From Metarhizobium sp964253915 (lineage in GTDB: Bacteria > Pseudomonadota > Alphaproteobacteria > Rhizobiales > Rhizobiaceae): 64,000 bases of DNA. Each line of letters begins with the position of its first letter. The first letter of the stretch is position 1. The translations under genes and the position numbers were made by a program. This document shows positions 17,146 through 24,839 of this stretch, in pieces. The stretch is taken from positions 62,001-126,000 of the forward strand of contig NZ_CAXUSG020000006.1 in assembly GCF_964253915.1 (NCBI RefSeq), written 5' to 3'. The notes beneath the pieces are model-generated. The model saw only the letters and a list, made by a program, of their open reading frames with translations, did not search any database and was not told where the DNA came from.

Positions 17146-18089
17146 GCGGGGAGATCCGTAACATTGGCATCGTCGGAGCCGGCCTTGTCGGCTCCGGATG
17201 GTCGATCGTTTTCGCCCGCGCCGGCCTTGGCGTGACGATCTTCGATCCGAACGAGGCGATCCGCGCCAAGGTCAAGGGCCACATCGAAACCGGCCTCAAG
17301 GACCTGCAGACCGCCGGTCTCGTCGACGATCCCGCCGCCGTACTTGACCGCATCAGCGTCGTGGACAATCTGGCGGCTGCCGTGTCCGAAGCCGACTACG
17401 TGCAGGAATCGGTGTTCGAACGTGTCGATGTGAAGACCGAGGTGTCGCTGGCGATCGACAAGGTGATGGGGCCAAAAACCATCGTCGGCAGTTCCAGCTC
17501 CGGCATTCCGGCCTCGGCCTTCACCGAACAATGCGCCAACCGCGCACGCTTCATGGTGTCGCATCCCGTCAATCCGCCGCATCTGGTGCCGGTCGTCGAG
17601 ATCGTGCCGGCGCCCTGGACCGATGCCGGCGCCGTGGGCGCTGTCGATGCGCTGATGACGCAGGTCGGGCAGGTGCCGGTTCTGGTGCGCCGCGAGATCG
17701 AGGGTTTCATCCTCAATCGCTTGCAGGGCGCCTTGCTCAACGAGGCGTGGGCCTTGTTCGAGGAGGGTTATGCCAGCGCTGCCGACATCGACAAGACGGT
17801 GTCTTATGGGCTTGGCCTGCGCTGGTCGTTCATGGGTCCGTTCGAAACCATCGACCTCAACGCCCCCGGCGGCGTCAAGGATTATGCCGAACGCCTCGGG
17901 CCGCTCTACCACGGCATCGCGCAGTCGCGCACCGCGCCGCGCCCATGGTCGCCGGAACTGATCGCGGATGTCACCGCCGAACGGCGCGCAGCATTGCCGG
18001 CCGAAGACCTCGCCGGCCGGAGGGATTGGCGGGACGCCTATCTCACCAGGCTTGCGGCCTTCCGCAAGGCACAGGATAAGGACAAATGA
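17142..18089 (+). CDS. 3-hydroxyacyl-CoA-dehydrogenase-fold hydroxyacid dehydrogenase (L-gulonate 3-dehydrogenase/lambda-crystallin-like)
   Basis: The product has 315 residues. A Rossmann NAD site is at the N-terminus (IGIVGAGLVGSGWSIVFARAG). Next come SSSSGIPASAF and the family histidine region MVSHPVNPPHLVPVVEIVPAP, then a short helical C-domain. Single-domain proteins of this size include L-gulonate 3-dehydrogenase and carnitine dehydrogenase. In this operon, oxidation of C3 of a sugar acid is the natural guess. It overlaps both neighbours by ATGA, which is strong evidence of one operon. Confidence 0.87.
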   Translation: MSGEIRNIGIVGAGLVGSGWSIVFARAGLGVTIFDPNEAIRAKVKGHIETGLKDLQTAGLVDDPAAVLDRISVVDNLAAAVSEADYVQESVFERVDVKTEVSLAIDKVMGPKTIVGSSSSGIPASAFTEQCANRARFMVSHPVNPPHLVPVVEIVPAPWTDAGAVGAVDALMTQVGQVPVLVRREIEGFILNRLQGALLNEAWALFEEGYASAADIDKTVSYGLGLRWSFMGPFETIDLNAPGGVKDYAERLGPLYHGIAQSRTAPRPWSPELIADVTAERRAALPAEDLAGRRDWRDAYLTRLAAFRKAQDKDK

Positions 18090-18829
18090 TGCGGCTGGAT
18101 GGCAAGACGGCCTTCGTCACCGGCGGTGCCGGCGGCCTCGGCAAGGCGATCTGCATCGCGCTGGCGAAAAGCGGTGCCCGCGTCGCGGTTGGATACAACA
18201 CGGCGGCCAAGGCAGAGGCACTTGTCGCCGCCCTGCCAGGCGAGGGGCACCTGGCTGTGCATGCGCCGGTGACGGATACGCCGGCACTGGCATCGGCGGC
18301 CGAACGCCTGCAGGCGGAGTTCGGCGCGCTCGATATCCTCGTCAACTGCGCCGGCATCACCCGTTTCGTGGCGCACGGCGATCTCGATGCGCTGGATGAC
18401 GCGTTGATCGACGACATCCTGTCCGTCAATGTCCGAGGCGTCATCGCCGTGACGCGGGCAATGTTGCCGCTTCTGCGTGAAGGCGGTGAGGGGCTTGTCG
18501 TCAACATCTCCTCGATTGCCGCAAACACGGCCATGGGCAGCAACATCGCCTATTGCGCCTCGAAAGCCGCCGTCGACAACCTGACGAAATCGCTCGGCCG
18601 GGCGCTGGCACCGCAGGTGCGCGTCGTCTCGGTGGCGCCGGGCCTGGTCGATACGGAATTCGTGCAGTCCCTCGACGTCTCCTGGCGCAACCAGCAGGCC
18701 GAGCGCACGCCGCTAAAGCGGCTGGCCGATCCCGACGAGGTGGCGCAGGCCGTTATCGCCGCCGCAACGACACTGACCTTCATGACCGGCGCCGTCATCC
18801 CCGTCGATGGCGGGCGGCCGCTCGGGTGA
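18086..18829 (+). CDS. Short-chain dehydrogenase/reductase (FabG-like)
   Basis: This 247-residue classical SDR has the cofactor motif TGGAGGLGKAIC, the NCAG motif (VNCAGITRF), a catalytic Ser in NISSIA and YxxxK in YCASKAAVDN. It ends in VDGGRPLG. It overlaps the upstream dehydrogenase gene by ATGA. It probably performs another NAD(P)-linked redox step on the imported carbohydrate. It is the last gene of the operon; a convergent hairpin follows. Confidence 0.9.
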   Translation: MMRLDGKTAFVTGGAGGLGKAICIALAKSGARVAVGYNTAAKAEALVAALPGEGHLAVHAPVTDTPALASAAERLQAEFGALDILVNCAGITRFVAHGDLDALDDALIDDILSVNVRGVIAVTRAMLPLLREGGEGLVVNISSIAANTAMGSNIAYCASKAAVDNLTKSLGRALAPQVRVVSVAPGLVDTEFVQSLDVSWRNQQAERTPLKRLADPDEVAQAVIAAATTLTFMTGAVIPVDGGRPLG

Positions 18830-18864
18830 TGCCGCGGCAGGTTCGACCAGCATAGTGGGAACAA

Positions 18865-18898
18865 GATCTGCCCGGACGCGGTTCAAGCCGGGCGGATC
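18865..18898. terminator. Hairpin between convergent SDR and acid-sugar-kinase genes
   Basis: GATCTGCCCGG (18865-18875) pairs with CCGGGCGGATC (18888-18898), with one G-T wobble and a 12-base loop. It lies exactly where two convergent transcripts meet. No clear T-run follows on either strand, so efficiency is uncertain. Confidence 0.5.
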
Positions 18899-20039
18899 AC
18901 CCTTCAGCTTCGGTCAATAGATGCGTCAACAGGCTCTCCCGGCCGAAACCACCAGACTTGGTGACCAGCGTCACGCCATCCCAACTGCCGCCAACGACGC
19001 GGCAGATCGGCACGCCTGTCGAAACCTCGCCAAAACATTCCAGGAATTTTGCGCCGACCGATTGCAGCACCTTCGAAAGCGTGTCGCCACCGACGACAAT
19101 GAAGGCCGTATCCGCCGGATTGCCGATCCTGATCTCCGGCACCAGATCGCGTAGGCGTGCCGATGTCTCTGAGGCATCGGCGCTCGAAAGCGATGGCGCA
19201 ATCAGGACCGGCCTTTGAGCGTTTCTATGCAATTCCGGACGCAAAACCGCGACGCACTTTTGCTGGAGTTGCTCCAGATCCTCACCCGGCCCGTCCCTTT
19301 CCGGCGCTGTCCGCCCGGATGTCACCGCATGGTCGATCTGCCCCAGGGTCACCGGATGGGTGGTACCGACGATCACCGCCCGGACCGGCGGCGTGGCCTG
19401 CAGCGACCGCCCGCCCGAAAGTGCCGCAGCCAGCCCGCCGGTGCCGACCCACAAGGTCCGATCCGGTGCCCCATGCTGTAGGGAAGCAATACGTTTCACC
19501 AGCGTCTCCTGCGTCTCCGCATCGACGACCGCGACCTGTTGATCGCCGGACGCCGCCATGACGCGCCCGTCCCCGTTGAAAGCCGGCACTGCCGCCGTCA
19601 TTCCCCAAGCCGCAAAAGCGGCGCGAAAATCCGGCCCGACCTGCCGCCGCTCCGACCCGAGCAGATATTGCCTGCCCTCCACCGTCACGCGCCCCATATC
19701 CGGGAAGGCAGGAGCGAAAACGCAATGTTGGAAGCTGCCGGCACGAACGGCCGCGACCGTCTCGGCCACCGGATGGCCGCGCATGACGCTGTCGATCTTC
19801 TTGAACCACAACGTTTGGCTATCCCCTTCGAGCGCCAACCGCTGCAGCATCTCGGTCACGGCGCTCATCGCCCCGGCCTCATCGAGATCGCGGCTCTCCG
19901 TGCTGACCGCAATGCGCGGCCCCTCCGGCAACGGCTGCCATGGCAGGCCGATCAGCACCGGCTCCGCCTGCGTGGCAAAAGCGCAGCCGCTGTCCAGCGC
20001 GCCGGTCAGATCGTCGGCGATGAGGCGAAGGTTCGGCAT
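18897..20039 (-). CDS. Four-carbon acid sugar kinase (DUF1537 family) carrying an in-frame repeat
   Basis: The product has 380 residues. The N-terminus LRLIADDLTGALDSG and the later motifs DSVMRGHPVAE, VIVGTTHPVTLGQI, VVGGDTL, GEVSTGVPICR and TKSGGFG are typical of DUF1537 kinases, which phosphorylate tetronates such as D-threonate or D-erythronate on O4. It is 16 bases downstream of the DeoR gene, and divergent pdxA2 encodes the known next step. Residues about 256-275 (QLQQKCVAVLRPELHRNA) are encoded by a copy of the dispersed rhizobial repeat in reverse orientation. The frame stays open, so the enzyme may be active, altered, or inactive. Confidence 0.88.
   Translation of the reverse strand: MPNLRLIADDLTGALDSGCAFATQAEPVLIGLPWQPLPEGPRIAVSTESRDLDEAGAMSAVTEMLQRLALEGDSQTLWFKKIDSVMRGHPVAETVAAVRAGSFQHCVFAPAFPDMGRVTVEGRQYLLGSERRQVGPDFRAAFAAWGMTAAVPAFNGDGRVMAASGDQQVAVVDAETQETLVKRIASLQHGAPDRTLWVGTGGLAAALSGGRSLQATPPVRAVIVGTTHPVTLGQIDHAVTSGRTAPERDGPGEDLEQLQQKCVAVLRPELHRNAQRPVLIAPSLSSADASETSARLRDLVPEIRIGNPADTAFIVVGGDTLSKVLQSVGAKFLECFGEVSTGVPICRVVGGSWDGVTLVTKSGGFGRESLLTHLLTEAEG
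19217..19274 (-). repeat. Dispersed rhizobial repeat (family AGCAATTCC), copy inside the DUF1537 kinase gene
   Basis: Read on the minus strand, the segment runs GAGCAACTCCAGCAAAAG, then GTCGCGGTTTTGCGTCCG, then GAATTGCATAGAAACGCTC. This closely matches the intergenic copy at 53995-54095. It is a shortened 58-base copy lacking the second half seen in the intergenic ones. It is translated in frame as part of the kinase. Confidence 0.88.
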
Positions 20040-20055
20040 GCGTGATCGGTCCTGA

Positions 20056-20835
20056 CTACGAAGAAACGGCGACGAGTTCGACCGGTATCCCCAATGCGCG
20101 GATCACGGCCGCATGATCGGGATCGAGCCGGTCGTCGGTGATGATGAGATGCACGTCCTTCAGCGACCCGAAGCTGCAGAAAGCCCGGCTGAAGAACTTG
20201 CTGCTGTCGGCGAGAAGCACGACAAGGTCGGCACTCCGCAAAATGGTCTGCTTGATGTCGGCCAGTTCCGTCGAGGTGTCGGAGAGCAAATCCGCGGTCA
20301 CCGCATGGGTGCCGATAAAGGCGATGTCGGCATGCAGACGCTCCAGCGTGCGCATGGCCGCAACGCCGAGCAGCGTTGTAGAGCCCGGACGCACGGTGCC
20401 GCCGGTCACCGTCGTCTGGATCGCGGCATTGTCGGAGAACAGGGTGCCGATATGCAGATCGTTGGTCATCGCCGTGAACGGAATGTTGCGCTCCCGCGCC
20501 GAACGCGCCGCTGCCGCCGTCGTCGTGCCGCTGTCGAAAATCACCGTTTGCCCCGGCTGGATCAGTGCCGCGGCGCGCTCTCCGATCGCCTTCTTCTCCG
20601 CACCGGCGATGGCGCGGGCGATATCCTTTTCCGGCTCGAAACCGCGCATCGCCGTCGCCTCGATCATGGCGCCGCCATGGGTGCGCTGCAGATGGCCGGT
20701 GTCGCAGAGATAATCGACATCGCGGCGAACGGTGGATAGCGATATGCCGATTTTCTCCGCCATGTCGCGCAGCGATGCCGATTGCTCGGCGCGGAGAAGC
20801 TCGATGATGCGCGCGCGACGCTGTGCCGGAAACAA
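20056..20835 (-). CDS. DeoR-family transcriptional regulator
   Basis: This 259-residue regulator has an N-terminal DeoR helix-turn-helix (ARIIELLRAEQSASLRDMAEKIGISLSTVRRDVDYL) and a C-terminal DeoRC sugar-phosphate sensor domain (VIFDSGTTTAAAA, TGGTVRPGSTT). The TTG at 20835 is preceded by GAGGTG. It is cotranscribed with the acid-sugar kinase and divergent from pdxA2, so it most likely represses both and responds to a phosphorylated intermediate. Confidence 0.92.
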   Translation of the reverse strand: MFPAQRRARIIELLRAEQSASLRDMAEKIGISLSTVRRDVDYLCDTGHLQRTHGGAMIEATAMRGFEPEKDIARAIAGAEKKAIGERAAALIQPGQTVIFDSGTTTAAAARSARERNIPFTAMTNDLHIGTLFSDNAAIQTTVTGGTVRPGSTTLLGVAAMRTLERLHADIAFIGTHAVTADLLSDTSTELADIKQTILRSADLVVLLADSSKFFSRAFCSFGSLKDVHLIITDDRLDPDHAAVIRALGIPVELVAVSS

Positions 20836-20846
20836 GTTTCACCTCG

Positions 20847-20927
20847 AAATCGATTTTTACGAACGTTAGGCCAAATCGATTTACGTCACAAGACGCGTCA
20901 TAAAATTCCACATAATTTCACATTATG
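20847..20927. promoter_or_regulatory. Candidate DeoR operators in the deoR / pdxA2 divergent promoter
   Basis: Two direct copies of AAATCGATTT (20847-20856 and 20873-20882) are spaced 26 bases apart, both followed by TTACG or TACG. A separate dyad, CATAAT-TTCAC-ATTATG, is at 20911-20927. Repeated sites spaced over the promoter are typical of DeoR regulation. Assignment is by position. Confidence 0.55.
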
Positions 20928-21002
20928 CAGATTTCCTCTTTCAGATCGTGGCAAAATCGTTAGAAATCGACCCATGCAATCAGCGGATTGGAACGATCTG
21001 AC

Positions 21003-22022
21003 ATGAGAACGATAGCAATTACCCTTGGCGATCCCGCCGGCATCGGTCCGGAAATTGCACTGAAGGCCATTCAAGCCGTTACCGCACGCCCGGGTGCTTC
21101 CGAGACCCGCCTGCTGCTGATCGGCGATGCCGGAACCTTGGCCGCGACGGGCAGCAAGCTCGGCCTCGCCATGCCGCCCGTCATCGGCCCGGACGATCTC
21201 GAAGAAGCCCCGGCGGCGGCGATCCTGCCGACGCCTGCACCCGCCGGACCGATCGAGACCGGCCGCGTTTCCGCCGAAGGCGGCCGCCAGGCTTTCGAAG
21301 CCGTGCGCATGGCGGTGGAGCTTGCCCTGGCCGGCCGGATCGGCGCCATGGTGACGGCGCCGCTCAACAAGGAGGCCCTGCATCTCGGCGGCCATCACTA
21401 CCCCGGCCACACCGAAATGCTGGCCGATCTCACCGGTGTCCGCGACAGCGTCATGATGCTGGCGCACCAGAATTTTCGCGTCAGCCACGTCACGACGCAC
21501 TGCGCCCTTGAAGACGTGCCGAAGAAGGCGACGGCTACCCGCATCCGCCGTGTCGTCGATCTCACCCATGCCGCGCTCGTGGCTCTCGGCATCACCGATC
21601 CGCGCATCGCGATTGCGGCGCTGAATCCGCATGCGGGCGAAGGCGGCATCTTCGGCCGCCACGATATCGACATCACCGGCCCCGTTGTCGCAGACTATCA
21701 GGCGAGGGGATGGCGGATCCTCGGCCCGGTGCCGGGCGACACCGTTTTCGTCAAGCTGCGGGCCGGCCAATACGACGCTGTGATCGCCATGTATCACGAT
21801 CAGGGGCACATTCCGGTGAAGCTGCTCGGCTTCGTCATCGACCCTGAGACCGGGACGTGGACCGAACTCAGCGGCGTCAACGTCACCCTCGGCCTGCCGA
21901 TCATCCGCACCTCGGTCGATCACGGCACCGCCTTCGACATTGCCGGCAAGGGCGTGGCGCAACCGAGCAGCCTGATCGAGGCCATTGCTTATGCGCAATA
22001 TGCGCTGACCCGGCCGGTATAA
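21003..22022 (+). CDS. pdxA2: PdxA2-type 4-phospho-tetronate dehydrogenase (decarboxylating)
   Basis: This is a 339-residue PdxA-family NAD-dependent dehydrogenase. Family motifs are ITLGDPAGIGPEIALKA, VTAPLNKEALHLGG, LNPHAGEGGIFG, MYHDQGHIPVKLLGF and TSVDHGTAFDIAGKG. PdxA2 proteins paired with DUF1537 kinases are known to oxidise and decarboxylate D-threonate or D-erythronate 4-phosphate to dihydroxyacetone phosphate, instead of making vitamin B6. The divergent kinase and DeoR support this. ATG 21003 is preferred; a TTG 15 bases earlier is unlikely. Confidence 0.9.
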   Translation: MRTIAITLGDPAGIGPEIALKAIQAVTARPGASETRLLLIGDAGTLAATGSKLGLAMPPVIGPDDLEEAPAAAILPTPAPAGPIETGRVSAEGGRQAFEAVRMAVELALAGRIGAMVTAPLNKEALHLGGHHYPGHTEMLADLTGVRDSVMMLAHQNFRVSHVTTHCALEDVPKKATATRIRRVVDLTHAALVALGITDPRIAIAALNPHAGEGGIFGRHDIDITGPVVADYQARGWRILGPVPGDTVFVKLRAGQYDAVIAMYHDQGHIPVKLLGFVIDPETGTWTELSGVNVTLGLPIIRTSVDHGTAFDIAGKGVAQPSSLIEAIAYAQYALTRPV

Positions 22023-22054
22023 CTGGCATTCGTCAGGAACTGGCGTTTTTGCCG

Positions 22055-22085
22055 TTGACCTTCCCGTTGCTGGAAGCTTTAGACC
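22055..22085 (+). promoter_or_regulatory. CueR-type copper-responsive promoter of copA
   Basis: A TTGACC -35 box (22055-22060) is followed by a 19-bp spacer and a weak -10 (TAGACC, 22080-22085). The spacer carries the dyad ACCTTCC-N7-GGAAGCT (22058-22078), one base from perfect. The organisation matches the copZ promoter at 269-299. Confidence 0.88.
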
Positions 22086-22119
22086 CGTCTCCAACTGAAA
22101 TTGGAACGAGGAAAAAATC

Positions 22120-24567
22120 ATGGCGACAGAGCTTCGTCAGAGCTTCCCGGTTGAAGGCATGACCTGCGCCTCCTGCGTCCGGCGGGTCGAAACGGCGATC
22201 CGCAAGGTGCCGGGCGTCAGCGCGGCCAACGTCAATCTCGCCAGCGAAACCGCCGAGGTCACCTTCGAAAAAACCGTCGATCCCGCGCCGGTCATCGAAG
22301 CGATCCACAAGGCCGGCTATGAGGTGCAGACGACCCTGCGCGAATTCGACATCGAGGGCATGACCTGCGCCTCCTGCGTCCAGCGCGTCGAAAAGGCGAT
22401 CGCCGCTGTACCCGGCGTCATCGAGGCGAATGTCAACCTGGCGACCGAACGGGCGAGCGTGCGCGCCGTTGCCGGCGTGCCGAACAGCGCGATCGCATCG
22501 GCCGTACATACGGCCGGTTACGAGGCCCGGTCACCGCAGCTTTCCATCACCAAGGATGAACGCGCCGAGGCCCGCGAACACGAGTTGCGGCGGCTGAAGC
22601 GCGACCTGATCATTGCCGCCACGCTGACCCTGCCGGTCTTCGTGCTGGAGATGGGTGCGCATCTTTTCCCGGCCTTCCATCACTGGCTGGCGATGACAGT
22701 CGGGCAGCAGGCGGTGTTCGTCATCTGCTTCGTGCTGGCGACGATCGTGCAATTCGGCCCCGGCCTGCGGTTTTACGCCAAGGGCATTCCGGCACTCTTC
22801 CGGCTGGCGCCGGACATGAACTCCCTCGTCGTGCTCGGCACCGCTGCCGCCTGGGGATACTCCACCGTCGCGACCTTCCTGCCATCGCTGCTGCCGGCCG
22901 GCACCCAAAACGTCTATTTCGAATCCGCGGCGGTCATCGTGACGCTGATCCTCTTCGGCCGTTATCTCGAAGCCCGCGCCAAGGGCAGGACGAGCGAGGC
23001 GATCAAGCGGCTGATGGGCCTGCAGGCAAAATCCGCCCGCGTCGAGCGCGGCGGACAATTCGTCGACGTGCCGATGGACGCGGTGCATGAAGGCGATATC
23101 GTGCAGGTGCGGCCGGGCGAACGCATCCCCGTCGATGGCCTGGTGACAGAAGGCCAGTCCTTCGTCGACGAGTCGATGATATCCGGAGAGCCGGTGCCGG
23201 TCGCCAAGGCGGCCGGCAGCGAACTGGTCGGCGGCACCGTCAACAAGGCCGGCAGCCTGACCTACCGCGCCACCAAGGTGGGTGCCGACACCGTGCTCTC
23301 GCAGATCATCCGCATGGTGGAGATGGCGCAGGGCTCGAAACTGCCGATCCAGGCGCTGGTCGACCGGGTGACGGCGTGGTTCGTGCCGGCGGTGATGATA
23401 GCCGCCGTGCTTACCTTTCTGGTCTGGCTGGTCTTTGGTCCGGAGCCGGCGCTGAGCTTCGCGCTGGTCAACGCAGTCGCCGTCCTGATCATCGCCTGCC
23501 CTTGCGCCATGGGGCTTGCCACGCCGACCTCGATCATGGTCGGCACCGGCCGCGCTGCCGAACTGGGCATCCTGTTCCGCAACGGCGACGGCCTGCAGAC
23601 CCTGCGCGACACGCAGGTGGTCGCCGTCGACAAGACCGGCACGCTGACTGCCGGACGGCCGGAACTGACGGATTTCGAGGTGACGGAGGGGTTCGAAAGG
23701 GCTGACGTGCTGGCGCTGGTCGCCGCCGTCGAGGCGCGGTCGGAGCATCCGGTCGCGGAAGCCATCGTTGCGGCTGCCCGTGAGGAAGGCATCTCGCCCA
23801 CCGCGGCCAGCGATTTTGCCGCAGAAGCCGGCTATGGGGTTTCGGCCAAGGTGGACGGCAGGACGGTTGCCATCGGTGCCGACCGCTACATGGCAAAACT
23901 CGGTCTCGACGTTACCCCCTTCGCGGAAAAGGTCCGCGCCATGGGCGAGAAGGCACGCACGCCGCTGTACGCCGCGGTGGAGGGCAGACTTGCCGCCGTC
24001 ATCGCCGTTGCCGACCCGATCAAGCCGACGACGCCCGAAGCGATCCGGGCGCTGCACGCCATGGGGCTGAAAGTGGCAATGATCACCGGCGACAACCGCC
24101 GCACCGCCGAAGCCATCGCCCGCGAACTGGGCATCGACGAGGTCGTGGCCGAGGTTTTGCCCGGCGGCAAGGTGGATGTGGTCAAGCGGCTCGGCGAGGG
24201 CGGGCGGACCGTCACCTTCGTCGGCGACGGCATCAACGATGCTCCGGCACTGGCCGAGGCCGCCGTCGGCATCGCCATCGGCACGGGCACCGACATCGCC
24301 ATCGAAAGCGCCGACGTGGTGTTGATGTCGGGCGATCTCCTCGGCGTGTCGCGAGCCATCGCGCTGTCGAAGGCGACGATCCGTAACATTTCCGAAAACC
24401 TGTTCTGGGCCTTCGCCTACAATGTCATCCTGATCCCGGTGGCTGCCGGCGTGCTCTATCCGCTGACCGGCACGACGCTGTCGCCGATGCTGGCCGCCGG
24501 CGCCATGGCGCTGTCGAGCATCTTTGTGCTCGGCAATGCCATGCGGCTGAAGCGGTTCAGGGGGTGA
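22120..24567 (+). CDS. copA: Copper-exporting P1B-type ATPase
   Basis: This 815-residue pump moves Cu(I) out of the cytoplasm using ATP. Two N-terminal HMA domains each carry GMTCASC (residues about 9-15 and 77-83). The transmembrane metal site is CPC at 460-462, the phosphorylated aspartate is D504 in DKTGT, and SEHP, TGDN and GDGINDAPAL follow. There are about eight membrane spans. A CueR-type promoter lies directly upstream. The chaperone at 43-240 is its probable partner although 22 kb away. Confidence 0.95.
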   Translation: MATELRQSFPVEGMTCASCVRRVETAIRKVPGVSAANVNLASETAEVTFEKTVDPAPVIEAIHKAGYEVQTTLREFDIEGMTCASCVQRVEKAIAAVPGVIEANVNLATERASVRAVAGVPNSAIASAVHTAGYEARSPQLSITKDERAEAREHELRRLKRDLIIAATLTLPVFVLEMGAHLFPAFHHWLAMTVGQQAVFVICFVLATIVQFGPGLRFYAKGIPALFRLAPDMNSLVVLGTAAAWGYSTVATFLPSLLPAGTQNVYFESAAVIVTLILFGRYLEARAKGRTSEAIKRLMGLQAKSARVERGGQFVDVPMDAVHEGDIVQVRPGERIPVDGLVTEGQSFVDESMISGEPVPVAKAAGSELVGGTVNKAGSLTYRATKVGADTVLSQIIRMVEMAQGSKLPIQALVDRVTAWFVPAVMIAAVLTFLVWLVFGPEPALSFALVNAVAVLIIACPCAMGLATPTSIMVGTGRAAELGILFRNGDGLQTLRDTQVVAVDKTGTLTAGRPELTDFEVTEGFERADVLALVAAVEARSEHPVAEAIVAAAREEGISPTAASDFAAEAGYGVSAKVDGRTVAIGADRYMAKLGLDVTPFAEKVRAMGEKARTPLYAAVEGRLAAVIAVADPIKPTTPEAIRALHAMGLKVAMITGDNRRTAEAIARELGIDEVVAEVLPGGKVDVVKRLGEGGRTVTFVGDGINDAPALAEAAVGIAIGTGTDIAIESADVVLMSGDLLGVSRAIALSKATIRNISENLFWAFAYNVILIPVAAGVLYPLTGTTLSPMLAAGAMALSSIFVLGNAMRLKRFRG

Positions 24568-24598
24568 AAGAGAAGGAAGATGCCGCCTGCGCCTCTTT

Positions 24599-24722
24599 CC
24601 CCTTCTCCCCCGCGGGGAGAAGGGGGCCCGAAGGGTCGGATGAGGGGGCCAAGTGGACAGGGTGTGCCGTGTGGCGCCCCCTCATCCCGCTGCCGCGACC
24701 TTCTCCCCGGTGGGGAGAAGGG
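24599..24722. repeat. Rhizobial palindromic repeat between convergent genes
   Basis: Two hairpins built from CCTTCTCCCC and GGGGAGAAGG (24600-24624 and 24699-24722) flank an inner inverted pair GATGAGGGGGC / GCCCCCTCATC. Elements of this composition are common between genes of Rhizobiales. It lies between the ends of copA and the aldehyde dehydrogenase gene. Confidence 0.75.
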
Positions 24723-24768
24723 AATATGTCGCAATGTTTCCGCACACTGAACGCCGCGTATGGCAAGT

Positions 24769-24810
24769 CCCCTCTCCCCGCCTGCGGGGAGAGGGTTAGG
24801 GTGAGGGGCA
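24769..24810. repeat. Short G+C-rich palindrome between convergent genes
   Basis: CCCTCTCCCCGC and GCGGGGAGAGGG form a strong hairpin, followed by TTAGGGTGAGGGG. It may act as a bidirectional transcription barrier for copA and the dehydrogenase gene, but lacks a T-run. It looks related to the adjacent repeat. Confidence 0.55.
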
Positions 24811-24839
24811 AAGCCACAAAAGCCGAGCCCCCAAAACCC

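Noticed and set aside
17142..18089. Fatty-acid beta-oxidation 3-hydroxyacyl-CoA dehydrogenase
   Set aside because: No acyl-CoA genes nearby; single-domain size and context fit sugar-acid dehydrogenases.
21003..22022. Vitamin B6 biosynthesis gene pdxA
   Set aside because: It is divergent from a DUF1537 kinase and DeoR, the known setting of catabolic pdxA2; no pdxJ or ksgA is nearby.
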